Source of the DNA: Acidobacteriota bacterium
Lineage (GTDB): Bacteria; Acidobacteriota; Terriglobia; Acidiferrales; UBA7541
NCBI GenBank assembly: GCA_013289955.1
Contig: JABCYZ010000032.1
Coordinates: 1-64,000 of the forward strand
Direction of reading: 5' to 3'
Length of the DNA stretch: 64,000 nucleotides
Shown here in pieces: positions 25,616 through 34,965 of this stretch. Position numbers and translations under genes: made by a program. Numbering within the stretch: the first letter of the stretch is position 1; each line of letters starts with the position of its first letter. The notes below the pieces were generated by a model, which did not search any database, was not told where the DNA came from, and worked only from the letters and a program-made list of their open reading frames with translations.

Positions 25616-27382
25616 ATGATCTACACGCGCCGCGCGTTTATGGGATTCTCCCTCGGATCGGCGGTGGCCATGACCGCCGAGCGTATGTTCGGACAAGGCG
25701 TTGTGGCGCACCAGGCTAAACCGCTCGCCAGGCCAGCTCCGTCCGGGCGGCCGTTCCATGCGCATTTTGTCGATGTAGGAAAAGCTGCCGGGCTGCGCGC
25801 CCCAACGATCTATGGCGGCCTAGAGAGCAAGAGATACATTCTAGAATCCACCGGATGCGGCTGCGCGTTCATTGATTATGACAACGATGGATGGATGGAT
25901 ATTTTTTTGTTGTGTGGTACGCGGCTCGAAGGCGCTCCGGCCGAGGCCACGAACCGGCTGTACAAGAACAATCGTGATGGGACGTTCACGGACGTTACAG
26001 AAAAGGCGGGCCTGCGTGCCGTCGGCTGGGCTTCTGGCGTTTGCATCGGGGACTACAATAACGACGGGTTTGAAGATATTTTTTGCACCTACTTCGGACA
26101 AAACATCCTTTACCGCAACAATGGCGACGGCACGTTTACGGACGTAACGAAGGCCGCCGGGCTTTTGAACGAACAGACGCGGTGGGGCGCTGGATGCAGT
26201 TTTTTCGATTACAACCGTGACGGGCATCTGGACTTATTTGTCTCGAACTATATTCGTTTTTCGATTGAACATGCGCCGGTCCCCGGAGCGAACACGAACT
26301 GCAACTGGAAGGGCGTTCCCGTAGAGTGCGGGCCGCGCGGGCTGCCGACAGGAAGGCATTCACTCTACAAGAACAATGGGGACGGGACGTTCACCGACGT
26401 CAGCCAGCAGGCGGGTATCGCGCAAGCGACGACCTGCTACGGGATGACGGTGGTGGCAGCGGATTTGGACGAAGATGGCTGGCCGGATATTTATGTGGCT
26501 TGCGATTCGACTCCCAGCTTGCTTTTCATGAACAACCACGACGGAACGTTTCGAGAAGAGGGGGTATTGCGGGGGGTAGCCCTCAGCGACGATGGGGAAG
26601 AACAGGCGGGAATGGGCATTGGTGTAGGCGACTATGACCTCGACGGGCACCTAGATCTCTTCAAAACGCATTTCGCGGACGACGCCAACGTGCTCTACCA
26701 CAACGACGGAAAAGGGAATTTCGACGATGTGACCCGCACGTCTCGCGTCGGGGTGGAGACCCGGTATATATGCTGGGGCGCGGGAATGGTGGACCTGGAC
26801 AACGATGGACACCCGGATTTGTTTATGGTTACAGGTAACGTTTACCCGGAAGTCGAACGAACGCTTCCGCAGTATGCGAACAAAACCCCCCGGGCGGTAT
26901 TTCGGAATTTGGGAAATAACACCTTTGAGGAACTGGTGGAGGCGGCCGGCCCGGGGGTTGCCGAGGCGCATTGCAGCCGCGGATGCGCCTTTGGGGACTT
27001 CGACAATGACGGCGACGTGGACATGCTCATTATCAATCTGAACGAAACGCCGTCGCTTTTGCGCAACGATATCCAAGGGAAACAGAATTGGATCAAGGTG
27101 AAACTCGAAGGAGTGAAGTCCAATCGAAGCGCGATTGGAGCCAGAGTTCTGGCCCATTATGGCGGGAAAACACAGGTTCAGAGCGTGCTGAGTCAATCGA
27201 GCTTCTATTCCTCTAACGATCCTCGTCTCCATTTCGGCCTCGGGGCGAACACGCTTGTGAGCGTGGACGTGCATTGGCCAAGCGGGCTTGTCGAGTCCTT
27301 TAAACATCTCCCGATCAATCAACTGGTGACCCTGCGTGAGGGCGTGGGTGTCGTCAAAAACCGCGGCTGGTCGAATACCTAG
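25616..27382 (+). CDS. CRTAC1-family FG-GAP/VCBS and ASPIC/UnbV protein, Tat-exported
   Basis: The 588-residue protein starts MIYTRRAFMGFSLGSAVAMT, a Tat signal. At least seven FG-GAP/VCBS calcium-binding beta-propeller units follow, each with D-x-D/N-x-D-G motifs (FIDYDNDGWMDIF, GDYNNDGFEDIF, FFDYNRDGHLDLF, DLDEDGWPDIY, DYDLDGHLDLF, DLDNDGHPDLF, DFDNDGDVDML). The C-terminus is an ASPIC/UnbV domain (NRSAIGARVLAHYGGKTQVQ, LHFGLGANTLVSVDVHWPSG). Such proteins are extracellular or periplasmic with unproven function, often beside TPR and TonB genes as here. An upstream frame extension exists but has no signal sequence. Confidence 0.9.
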   Translation: MIYTRRAFMGFSLGSAVAMTAERMFGQGVVAHQAKPLARPAPSGRPFHAHFVDVGKAAGLRAPTIYGGLESKRYILESTGCGCAFIDYDNDGWMDIFLLCGTRLEGAPAEATNRLYKNNRDGTFTDVTEKAGLRAVGWASGVCIGDYNNDGFEDIFCTYFGQNILYRNNGDGTFTDVTKAAGLLNEQTRWGAGCSFFDYNRDGHLDLFVSNYIRFSIEHAPVPGANTNCNWKGVPVECGPRGLPTGRHSLYKNNGDGTFTDVSQQAGIAQATTCYGMTVVAADLDEDGWPDIYVACDSTPSLLFMNNHDGTFREEGVLRGVALSDDGEEQAGMGIGVGDYDLDGHLDLFKTHFADDANVLYHNDGKGNFDDVTRTSRVGVETRYICWGAGMVDLDNDGHPDLFMVTGNVYPEVERTLPQYANKTPRAVFRNLGNNTFEELVEAAGPGVAEAHCSRGCAFGDFDNDGDVDMLIINLNETPSLLRNDIQGKQNWIKVKLEGVKSNRSAIGARVLAHYGGKTQVQSVLSQSSFYSSNDPRLHFGLGANTLVSVDVHWPSGLVESFKHLPINQLVTLREGVGVVKNRGWSNT

Positions 27383-27448
27383 CCGGTGGCAGCAAAACGC
27401 AGGAATAGGTTTCCTGGCCCGGCCTAATACAAAACTACTAGAAAAGGC

Positions 27449-27477
27449 TTGACACCCGATTTCAAGTGGCATATATC
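27449..27477 (+). promoter_or_regulatory. strong sigma-70 type promoter of the TonB receptor
   Basis: A perfect TTGACA (27449-27454) and TATATC (27472-27477) are separated by 17 bp. Transcription would begin near 27484, so operator O3 begins about 7 nt downstream of the start site, a standard repressor position. Confidence 0.8.
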
Positions 27478-27490
27478 TTTGAACAATCGA

Positions 27491-27502
27491 GAAAACGTTT
27501 AC
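27491..27502. promoter_or_regulatory. LacI-type operator O3 at the TonB receptor promoter
   Basis: GAAAACGTTTAC differs from the perfect palindrome O1 at one position. It lies just after the -10 box of the promoter and 52 nt before the receptor start. A weaker GTAAATGTTTTG sequence follows at 27517-27528 and may be a second half-occupied site. Confidence 0.8.
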
Positions 27503-27554
27503 AACGAAGTTGTTCTGTAAATGTTTTGCTTTCTATCTTGGGGGGGTGTAGCGC

Positions 27555-30500
27555 ATGCGAGCAAGAGCGTTCGTTGGATGGTCGTTCCGGATGCTGGTTG
27601 CGGTTCTGCTGACGGCAGGCGCGACGCGCGCCCAGTACACGGCAAACATACAAGGTAACGTGTCCGACCCGAGCGGCGCAGCGGTCACGCAAGCCAAGGT
27701 GGTCCTGGAAAACCTGGCGAATCATGTCACCGCAACGACCACTACGGACGCCGACGGCGGGTACCGTTTTCTGAGTTTGGCTCCTGGTTCCTATCAAATT
27801 TCCGTGGAGGCAGCGGGTTTTTCCACGGCGCGCACGACCATCACCCTCGAGACGAACCAAAACCTGAGCGTACCCCTTACCGTAAAGGTTGGCGCAACGA
27901 CGGAATCCGTGACGGTCACTGCTGAAAATCCGCTTGTCAATGTGAGCGAGACTCGGAATCAACAGACGCTGCAATCCCAGGAGCTTTCGACTTTACCGCT
28001 CGCTGGTCGCAATATGCTCTCCCTGTCTACTATCGCCCCCGGCGTCACTGGACTGGGACTCGCTGGCGGGCCAGGCGTTGCTTCGGGCACTCCGGGAGCC
28101 AACGCGGGCAATTTTTCGACCGAAGAAGCGGTTGACGTCAGCGCGAACGGTCAAGGAACCGTTGCGAATATGTGGATCGTTGACGGGTTGGACGTAACGA
28201 GCAGCGTGCGACAAGGCGTATTGAATCTCACTCCCAACCCGGATGTCATCCAAGAATCAAACAACCAGGTAAATACCTATTCAAGCGAATACGGGCGCGG
28301 CAGCGGCCTGCAGGTGGCCATGACCACGAAATCCGGTGCGGATCAATTCCACGGCCTGGCCAGCGATTATTTCAACTACCAGTCCATGTTTGCGAAGTAT
28401 TCTCTGCCTGGTTCCGACCATCCCTACAACCCCTTCCATAGCAACAATCTTTCCGGAACGATCGGTGGCCCCATTATTCCGCATCACCAATTTTTCTTCT
28501 ATTTCGGTATAGAAGCATTGCGTTCCTCGGCTTCGACGGGCAACCAGGTGATCACTTTCCCGGACCCCGCCTTCGCGGCTTTCGCACAAACGAATAACCC
28601 AGGGACCTTCGGGACCAAGATTCTGACTACCTACATTCCGACTCACGTGGTGGGCGTTGCGGTGTCGAAAACTGCAAATGACATTTTCCCGGGAACTTGT
28701 GGAACTGCGGCGACGGAGAACTTGCCCTGCGCCACTCCGATGATCGACAGCGGAATATTCAATTCCGCAAACGTCATCAACGGTACGCAGTATTTCATTC
28801 GCGTGGACAAGTATTTCAGCAAGGATCGCGTCTACGGCAGTTTCTTTCGCACGCTGCAGGCTAACCCGGCGCCGAACGTCATCCCGCAATTCTCCACCAC
28901 GAATAACTATTGGCAGCGTGCCTTGCAGGTGAATTGGACACACGATTTCAGTCCGACGACCTTAAATGAAGTCATCTTTGCTCAGAATCGCATCGAAGGC
29001 AAGAATGGCGAAACCGGCGACTTCAGCATTCCTGGAATCGGCGTCACCGGGCAAAGCGTTGGATACGGCGTAGGTTTCGCGCAAGGCGATTTCATTCAGC
29101 ACAACTATCACTGGCGCGACGTGCTGACCCACGTCCGTGGCGCTCACGTCATAAAGGTGGGCTATGAAGGTCTATACGGCGATGACGTTGAGCCGTTCCA
29201 GGGGCCGTGGTCGCACCCAGGATTCAGTTTCAATAGCTTGTTGGCCCTCGCTCAAGATTCGCCGCTCACAGAGAGCGGGGTCATGTATAACCCGCTCACA
29301 GGGACACAGCAGCTTTGGAGTTGGGACGCGGCTTCGAAGACCTGGGGAATTTTTGCCGAGGATACATGGAAAGTGCGGCGAAATCTGACGGTAACGCTTG
29401 GCTTCCGCTTCGACGACCAGGGAAACCCGTATTCCAAATCGCCCACAACGGTTTTTGGCAACTTCTACCTTGGTTCGGGATCAACCTTTCAAGACCAAGT
29501 GGCCGGTGGCTTTGCCAAACCGACGCACAACGCGCTGGCTAGCACACCCAAAGCCTATACGCCGCGGGTCGGCGCGGCTTGGGATGTCAATGGCAAAGGG
29601 GACTGGCTCGTGCGCGGCGGCTTCGGAATGTTTTCCAATTGGCTCACTCCCGCCAATATTCAGGAGGAATTTCGAGGCAACCCACCCGGCCTAATCAATC
29701 CTACCTTCTTTGCAGCCAACGCGCCGGGGAACCAGCCGGTGTTCGTCCAAGGTACGAGTAACAAGCCGCCATTCGGGTTCGTATTCCCGCAACTTGCCGG
29801 GACAACCTTGTGTCCTGCCGCTCCCTGTCTTGACGCTGCTGGAGGAATTGTCGGAGCAGGCTTGGGCATCGGTGGAATCGACCCCAACATTGTTTCGCCT
29901 ACTGCCTATATTTGGTCGGGTACTCTCGAACATAGGTTGGGTAGCCACTTTGTTGCTTCAGCGCTCTACAGCGGGTCCCACACCGCTAACCTCGTCGGAA
30001 ACGGCAATGCGGGAGGATTGGTCTCCTATGGCGTCGACATCAATGAACTACCGGGAGCTCTGATTGGGTTACCTCTCGGATCTTCGCCACCGCGGCCCAA
30101 TCCAAGTTTTGGCCAAATTGCCTATACCCAGAACAATCGTTACGCCAATTATGAAGCCGTGACGTTTGACCTTCGGGCCAGAGCGACCCGGGGATACTTT
30201 GATGTTTCCTATACGCGCTCTGCCTCGAAGGATGACAGTAGCAGATACCCGACGCCGGAGAACCCTTCTGCGTTTTATGGACCCTCACCCTGGGATGCGC
30301 CCAATCGCATCTCCGCGAGCTTTAATTATGAGCAACCGGGATGGAACGGTGGCGCGGGGTTTGTGGGGCACGCGACCAGCGGGTGGGGCGTGAGCGGCAC
30401 CAGCATTTATCAGACTGGCTATCCGTTCACGGTGTTTACCTCCGCGGCATACAACGGTGCAAACTACGTCGCGGGCGCAAATGCGCAAACAACCCAGACC

Positions 30501-30875
30501 GGCGACTACCTTGCCAATGGCGACAACTTCAGCTTCCCGAACGTCACCAGCTATCAGCAAGGAACGTCGGTGAGCGCTTACACTACCGGCGTCTTCACGG
30601 CCGGGCAATTTACTGTGCCCACCGCAGGCACGAACGGCAACGAGAGATTTAATGCGTTCCGAAATCCCGCCTTCATACAGACGGATATGACCGTTTACAA
30701 GAACACGCACATAAACGAGCGCTTGGTTTTTCAACTCCGGTTTGAGTTTTATAACCTGTTCAATCATGCCAATTTCCAGAATATCCAGGGAGACATATCC
30801 CAGGGCAACTTTGGCGAAGTAACCGCCCAAACTCTGCCGAGATGGTGGCAATTGGGTGGCAAGCTCTACTTCTAA
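27555..30875 (+). CDS. TonB-dependent receptor with carboxypeptidase-regulatory-like domain (Oar-like)
   Basis: The 1106-residue outer-membrane protein has a signal peptide (about residues 1-26). A CarboxypepD_reg-like beta-sandwich follows at about 28-115 (IQGNVSDPSGAAVTQAKVVL, GGYRFLSLAPGSYQISVEA), then a plug-like region (NMWIVDGLDVTSSVRQG), then a long beta-barrel ending in the aromatic LGGKLYF, as expected for BAM-assembled porins. Such receptors are abundant in acidobacteria, and many serve oligosaccharide uptake. Its promoter carries an operator shared with the arabinan-degrading enzymes, so I infer uptake of arabino-oligosaccharides. A strong hairpin lies 25 nt after the stop. Confidence 0.92.
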   Translation: MRARAFVGWSFRMLVAVLLTAGATRAQYTANIQGNVSDPSGAAVTQAKVVLENLANHVTATTTTDADGGYRFLSLAPGSYQISVEAAGFSTARTTITLETNQNLSVPLTVKVGATTESVTVTAENPLVNVSETRNQQTLQSQELSTLPLAGRNMLSLSTIAPGVTGLGLAGGPGVASGTPGANAGNFSTEEAVDVSANGQGTVANMWIVDGLDVTSSVRQGVLNLTPNPDVIQESNNQVNTYSSEYGRGSGLQVAMTTKSGADQFHGLASDYFNYQSMFAKYSLPGSDHPYNPFHSNNLSGTIGGPIIPHHQFFFYFGIEALRSSASTGNQVITFPDPAFAAFAQTNNPGTFGTKILTTYIPTHVVGVAVSKTANDIFPGTCGTAATENLPCATPMIDSGIFNSANVINGTQYFIRVDKYFSKDRVYGSFFRTLQANPAPNVIPQFSTTNNYWQRALQVNWTHDFSPTTLNEVIFAQNRIEGKNGETGDFSIPGIGVTGQSVGYGVGFAQGDFIQHNYHWRDVLTHVRGAHVIKVGYEGLYGDDVEPFQGPWSHPGFSFNSLLALAQDSPLTESGVMYNPLTGTQQLWSWDAASKTWGIFAEDTWKVRRNLTVTLGFRFDDQGNPYSKSPTTVFGNFYLGSGSTFQDQVAGGFAKPTHNALASTPKAYTPRVGAAWDVNGKGDWLVRGGFGMFSNWLTPANIQEEFRGNPPGLINPTFFAANAPGNQPVFVQGTSNKPPFGFVFPQLAGTTLCPAAPCLDAAGGIVGAGLGIGGIDPNIVSPTAYIWSGTLEHRLGSHFVASALYSGSHTANLVGNGNAGGLVSYGVDINELPGALIGLPLGSSPPRPNPSFGQIAYTQNNRYANYEAVTFDLRARATRGYFDVSYTRSASKDDSSRYPTPENPSAFYGPSPWDAPNRISASFNYEQPGWNGGAGFVGHATSGWGVSGTSIYQTGYPFTVFTSAAYNGANYVAGANAQTTQTGDYLANGDNFSFPNVTSYQQGTSVSAYTTGVFTAGQFTVPTAGTNGNERFNAFRNPAFIQTDMTVYKNTHINERLVFQLRFEFYNLFNHANFQNIQGDISQGNFGEVTAQTLPRWWQLGGKLYF

Positions 30876-30899
30876 TCGGACTTAGTGGTTGCGACATCT

Positions 30900-30933
30900 G
30901 GGACCGCTGCTCCACACCCCGAGCGGCGGTCCC
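30900..30933 (+). terminator. strong hairpin after the TonB receptor
   Basis: GGGACCGCTGCTC (30900-30912) and GAGCGGCGGTCCC (30921-30933) form a 13-bp stem with one G-T pair and an 8-nt loop. It is not followed by a clear T-run, so it may stabilise or attenuate the mRNA rather than terminate it. Confidence 0.6.
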
Positions 30934-31029
30934 TTGGGCGCCAGGTTCAGGCCCGGCTGTCCGGGGCGCCTCAAAAACTTCACAAGTTACCCATGTAGCT
31001 TGCAGAGTTTGCAGGTCAGAGGCGATGGT

Positions 31030-32007
31030 GTGAAGTCCCGGTTTTTCGCGCTCGTTTGCTGCTCCACGCTGGTCCTGCTACAGAACCTCGCGGCTGGAAG
31101 AATCCTTTCGGCCGGCTTTCCCCAAGAAAATGAAAAGAAGCGAGACGCGCTGCGATGGGATCCTCCTCAGGTGGGCGCTCCCATTCGCTCGCTCTCCGCG
31201 ACGCCTCCGTGCTCGCTTCCCGATGTACTCGAAATGGCGGGGCAACGCGCCGAAGAGCTAGTCGACCATCTCCAAAACTTCATCGCTCACGAGCAGATTC
31301 GTTACGGGCAAATGGCCAGCCTGAACATGGCGGGTCCGACCGGCATCACCGGCATTGGGCCGATTCCCGGACAACCGGAAGAGGTGTCGTTCACCGGAAA
31401 GTTTGATTACATCGTGGACTTCGGAAAAAGGTCCGAGCCGCTCCACGTTCAGGAGCATCGAACACCGCTTAAAGGGACCGTCGACGCGAATCTCGACGCC
31501 ATTGTCGGCAAAGGGCTGCCAGTTCTCGCTCTGATTTTTCACCCCTCGATGCAGGGCGACTACGAGATGAGTTGCGAGGGCTTCCGCCTGTGGAAGAAGG
31601 AGCCTGCCAGGGTTGTTTATTTCAGCCAGAGGAAAGGAAAGCGCCCCCGCACGGTGACGATGGAGACGGCTTCCGAGCTTGCGCTGCACGACCCGAACAG
31701 ACGGGAGATCCGCCCGCTGAGGCTCAAAGGGCGCGCTTGGATCGGCGCGAACTCCGGGCAGGTGTTGCATCTTGAAACGAATTTACTGGAAAAGGTTCCC
31801 TTGATTGAACTCGAGGAGAGTGCGTTTTCGGTGGACTACGCTCCCGTGAAATTTCAAGCACAGAATGTGGAGGTTTGGTTGCCCGAGTTTGCCATCGGGT
31901 ATACCGATTACGCCGGACGCCGGATGATCGTCGAGCACACCTTTTCTGATTTCCAGCTGTTTTCCGTCCAAACGCAGGATGTCATCGAGAAACCAAAAGA
32001 ACCTTGA
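31030..32007 (+). CDS. secreted protein of unknown function
   Basis: I place the start at a GTG because AGAGG lies 7 nt upstream and the signal peptide (VKSRFFALVCCSTLVLLQNLAAG) begins there; the product would be 325 residues. The mature part has HLQNFIAHEQIRYGQM, a GPTGITGIGPIPGQPEEVSF loop, FTGKFDYIVDFGKRSEPLHV, then beta-rich segments ending GYTDYAGRRMIVEHTFSDFQLF. This end resembles the LolA-like beta sheets of secreted acidobacterial proteins. No named family is recognised. It follows the TonB receptor on the same strand and may be co-regulated with it. Confidence 0.7.
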   Translation: MKSRFFALVCCSTLVLLQNLAAGRILSAGFPQENEKKRDALRWDPPQVGAPIRSLSATPPCSLPDVLEMAGQRAEELVDHLQNFIAHEQIRYGQMASLNMAGPTGITGIGPIPGQPEEVSFTGKFDYIVDFGKRSEPLHVQEHRTPLKGTVDANLDAIVGKGLPVLALIFHPSMQGDYEMSCEGFRLWKKEPARVVYFSQRKGKRPRTVTMETASELALHDPNRREIRPLRLKGRAWIGANSGQVLHLETNLLEKVPLIELEESAFSVDYAPVKFQAQNVEVWLPEFAIGYTDYAGRRMIVEHTFSDFQLFSVQTQDVIEKPKEP

Positions 32008-32020
32008 TCGCTGGCGTAGC

Positions 32021-33685
32021 CTAGCTCAGCTGAATGTTCAGCGCCACGACAGATGCGGGCGGAAACTCAACCAGGAAAGTTCCTCCGCTCATGGTCAATG
32101 ATTTTGTCTGAGGAACAACCGCTTCCTGCTGCTCGAATGTATTGTGAGCGTGGATATCAGTGTGGCTCAAAAAACGCATGCTGGCCTCCTTGACGGTTGC
32201 ACCGCGCAACGCCAGTTCCACGAGGCGAGGTTCGCTGGGGCTGGGATTGACGGCGGTGACGGTCAGGTTCTTGTCGCGCACGGATGCCGAACCTTTTAGT
32301 CCCCAGTACGACGCCGATTGTCCGTCGCGGTCATAGTGCACGTTGGGTGCTGAGAATACCGTGCGCAATGCTTCTCCGCCTTGATGGCTCGAGTACAAAT
32401 CGAAAACATGGCCGACCGGCGTGATGACGAATTTATCTTCATGCGCGAGATAGAGGCTGTTCAGGCAGTTGATGAGCTGCGCGCAGTTCGCCATCGCTAC
32501 CTTTTCCGGATGGCGGTTGAAGATGTCCAGCGTCATGCCGCTAAACACGGCGTCCCGCAACGTGGGCATTTGCTCGAGCTGATTGCCGGGCGTGGCCTCG
32601 CTTCCGGGCCGGTACCACGGGCCCCATTCATCTACGATCAGCTTCACGCGGTGCTGATGGTCAAATTCGCCGAGCACTTGCCAGTGGCCAGTAACGAGGC
32701 CCTCCATTCGCTCGCCCTCGCGAAGCAGTTCGTACCAATCCACGGTGTCGAACTTTACCGCTTCGCCCTTGCCGGCTACCCAGTCCTGCGTTTTTCCACG
32801 GCTTAGGTTCCAGGCATAATGGTGCAAAGCCATTCCGTAGATGCGGCGCAATTCGCCGGGGCCTTTGCGCAACGCTTCCGCTAGAAATTCGCGCGTCCAG
32901 CTCCAATCATCCGTATTCGGCCCCGAGGCGATCAGATTCAGGTTGTCGCCGTAGGTTGGCAGCCATGTGGAATAGCGCCGGAACTCCACGGCGTACTCCT
33001 GAGGAGTGAACTCGCCGCCGCAACCCCACGACTCGTTGCCGACACCCCAATACTTCACACGAAAGGGATCGGGATAGCCGGCAGCGGCGCGTGCGTCCGC
33101 AAGCGTAGTGCTTCCGTTTGGCGAATTGCAGTATTCCACCCACTGCTGGAAGGCCGAAGCGGGCAGGCTTCTGACGTTAGCGGCTAGATAGGGCTCCGCG
33201 CCGATGAGTTTGCAGAAGTGCACGAACTCATTGGTACCGACAGCGTTTGGATCGTACCGGTGGCTTGCCGGCGCTTTCTCGGATTCGCCCATGGCCCAGA
33301 AGTTTGTGCGACGGGGACGCTTCTCGGCGGGACCAATTCCATCGCGCCAGTCGTAGCTGTCTGCAAAACAGCCGCCCGGAAAGCGGATCACCGTGGCCTT
33401 GATCTTGCGCATATGCTCGATGAGACTCTTCCGAAGGCCATCGATATTCGCCACCGGGGACTTCTCGCCAACCCAAATGCCGTCGTACAGCACGCCGCTG
33501 AGATTTTCGACAAAGTGGCCATAAATATTGGGAGAAATCGTGCCTAGCGGCTCATCGAAGAGAACTTCTATACGCGAGTCCGCCGCGCGTGAGCCGGGAG
33601 GGAACTCCCAGCCGGTTTTTGGCGCCAGCAGGAGCCCGGCTGCTCCCCGCGCTCCCTGTTGCAAGAAATCACGCCGATTGATCAT
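32021..33685 (-). CDS. GH51 alpha-L-arabinofuranosidase, Tat-exported
   Basis: The 554-residue enzyme starts MINRRDFLQQGARGAAGLLL, a Tat signal, after GGAGA. GH51 features are ISPNIYGHFVENLSGVLYDG, VIRFPGGCFADSYDWRDGIG, the acid/base Glu218 in KYWGVGNESWGCGG and the nucleophile Glu353 in KLIVDEWGPWY. A C-terminal beta domain ends VEFPPASVVALNI. It cleaves terminal alpha-L-arabinofuranosyl residues from arabinan, arabinoxylan or arabinogalactan. Tat export is notable, since many GH51 enzymes are cytoplasmic. It lies 95 nt downstream of the GH43 gene on the same strand. Confidence 0.95.
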   Translation of the reverse strand: MINRRDFLQQGARGAAGLLLAPKTGWEFPPGSRAADSRIEVLFDEPLGTISPNIYGHFVENLSGVLYDGIWVGEKSPVANIDGLRKSLIEHMRKIKATVIRFPGGCFADSYDWRDGIGPAEKRPRRTNFWAMGESEKAPASHRYDPNAVGTNEFVHFCKLIGAEPYLAANVRSLPASAFQQWVEYCNSPNGSTTLADARAAAGYPDPFRVKYWGVGNESWGCGGEFTPQEYAVEFRRYSTWLPTYGDNLNLIASGPNTDDWSWTREFLAEALRKGPGELRRIYGMALHHYAWNLSRGKTQDWVAGKGEAVKFDTVDWYELLREGERMEGLVTGHWQVLGEFDHQHRVKLIVDEWGPWYRPGSEATPGNQLEQMPTLRDAVFSGMTLDIFNRHPEKVAMANCAQLINCLNSLYLAHEDKFVITPVGHVFDLYSSHQGGEALRTVFSAPNVHYDRDGQSASYWGLKGSASVRDKNLTVTAVNPSPSEPRLVELALRGATVKEASMRFLSHTDIHAHNTFEQQEAVVPQTKSLTMSGGTFLVEFPPASVVALNIQLS

Positions 33686-33779
33686 CGCGGTCTCCTCTGT
33701 GGCTTGGGTCTTCTGTCTCTATCGAGATTCTCATCCAGAAAATTATGCGGTTGCCAGCGTTCGAGGACACAACGTTCAC

Positions 33780-34865
33780 CTACCGTTTCTCATCCGTCCT
33801 ATCGCCATCCAAGGCAGCGTGTGGCCAGCCGCCTGTCCATGTGAGTGTCGAGATTTGTAGAGAGGGAACCCCGGTCTTCGCGTCGTAAGCGTGGTAGACG
33901 ATAATGTCCCCATCTTTCTGGAGCAAGATGGATTCGCCTCCGGGACCGAGCCATTTCTGATTTGCGCTGAGCAGCGGATTTGCGCCCCCATCGCTCATCT
34001 TCTCTCCCTGTGCGTCCAGATAGGGCCCCGTGACGTCGCGCGAGCGTCCCACCATGGTTCGGTAGGTGCTCTTTGTCCCGCGGCAGCAGAGGTCGAAAGA
34101 CACAAAGAGATAGTAGTAGTCGCCGTGATGAACAATAAAGGGGGCTTCGATGGCCTGATAGTCGGGCGGCAACCCCGGTTTCGATGGATCGAAATGCTCG
34201 GGTTTGCGGCGCGTGGCCAGCGAGTAGACCTTCGTATCCTCAGCCGAAAGTTTGCCCGTCTTCCGGTCAAGCTTCCGCATTTTGATCCCGCTCCAGAAGC
34301 TGCCGAAAGACAGCCAAGCTTGCCCTTTTTCGTCGAGGATCAGATTTGGATCGATCGCATTGAAGTCGTCTTCGGAGTGCGATTGCAGCACCAGGCCTTC
34401 ATCCGTCCAATGAAAGTCAGGACTCTCCGGATTGAGCGTCTTGTTCGTGAGGAGCGCGATTCCGGATGTATTTACGCCGAAAGCGGAATATGCGTAGTAG
34501 AGATGAAATTTTCCATCAAAAAAAGAAATGTCCGGCGCCCAAAGCTCTTTTGTCTTGGGGCTGAGCTGTTTGATCCATGGGGGAGTCTCAGAAAAGACAT
34601 ATCCGCACGCCTTCCAGTGGAGCAGGTCTTTCGAACAGCGAACAGGGAATTGATCGGGCGTTTTCTCACCCGGCGGAGTGGTTGTGAACAGGTACCAGGT
34701 GCCCCCCTCCTTGATAATGGAGGGGTCGTGTGCCCCGACAATGTCGCCCTCGAGATGCAAGGCACGGGGCTCGTCGGCCGCCCTCGGCCCCCCTAAGAAG
34801 AGGGACAGGAGAACTAGAGCAATGGACGCGCGCAGATGGGGAATCCTGGAATGAAAAGGAATCAT
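33780..34865 (-). CDS. GH43 endo-1,5-alpha-L-arabinanase-like enzyme
   Basis: The 361-residue secreted protein has a signal peptide (about residues 10-30, SIALVLLSLFLGGPRAA). The five-bladed GH43 propeller has catalytic residues Asp47 (GAHDPSIIKEGG), Asp172 (NAIDPNLILDEKGQAW) and Glu240 (YQAIEAPFIVHHG). Other family landmarks are ELWAPDISFFDGKFHLYYAY and the DLCCRGTKSTYRTMVGRS segment typical of arabinanases. It likely hydrolyses the 1,5-alpha-arabinan backbone outside the cytoplasm. The ATG follows GAGGA. The promoter contains operator O4 in its spacer. GH51 follows in the same direction, supporting one transcript. Confidence 0.93.
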   Translation of the reverse strand: MIPFHSRIPHLRASIALVLLSLFLGGPRAADEPRALHLEGDIVGAHDPSIIKEGGTWYLFTTTPPGEKTPDQFPVRCSKDLLHWKACGYVFSETPPWIKQLSPKTKELWAPDISFFDGKFHLYYAYSAFGVNTSGIALLTNKTLNPESPDFHWTDEGLVLQSHSEDDFNAIDPNLILDEKGQAWLSFGSFWSGIKMRKLDRKTGKLSAEDTKVYSLATRRKPEHFDPSKPGLPPDYQAIEAPFIVHHGDYYYLFVSFDLCCRGTKSTYRTMVGRSRDVTGPYLDAQGEKMSDGGANPLLSANQKWLGPGGESILLQKDGDIIVYHAYDAKTGVPSLQISTLTWTGGWPHAALDGDRTDEKR

Positions 34866-34890
34866 GAAGTAGTTTTCCTCGAGGGCTATA

Positions 34891-34919
34891 GATATACACT
34901 GAGCAAACGTTTACTTCAA
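34891..34919 (-). promoter_or_regulatory. promoter of the GH43 gene containing operator O4
   Basis: On the minus strand TTGAAG (plus 34914-34919) and TATATC (plus 34891-34896) are separated by exactly 17 bp. The operator fills most of the spacer, so bound repressor would exclude RNA polymerase. Confidence 0.65.
34903..34914. promoter_or_regulatory. LacI-type operator O4 upstream of GH43
   Basis: GCAAACGTTTAC; with the preceding GA it is the 14-mer also found at O2 (complement) and O5. It lies 38 nt upstream of the GH43 start. Confidence 0.85.
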
Positions 34920-34965
34920 CATCGGAGTTAGCTTCCGTGCGAGTCTTCTCTTGCCGGTCGGCTCG

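Noticed and set aside
33768..33779. A possible LacI-type operator (CACAACGTTCAC) between GH43 and GH51
   Set aside because: Only about 8 of 12 positions agree and the central AAACGTTT core is broken. GH51 can be expressed from the GH43 transcript.
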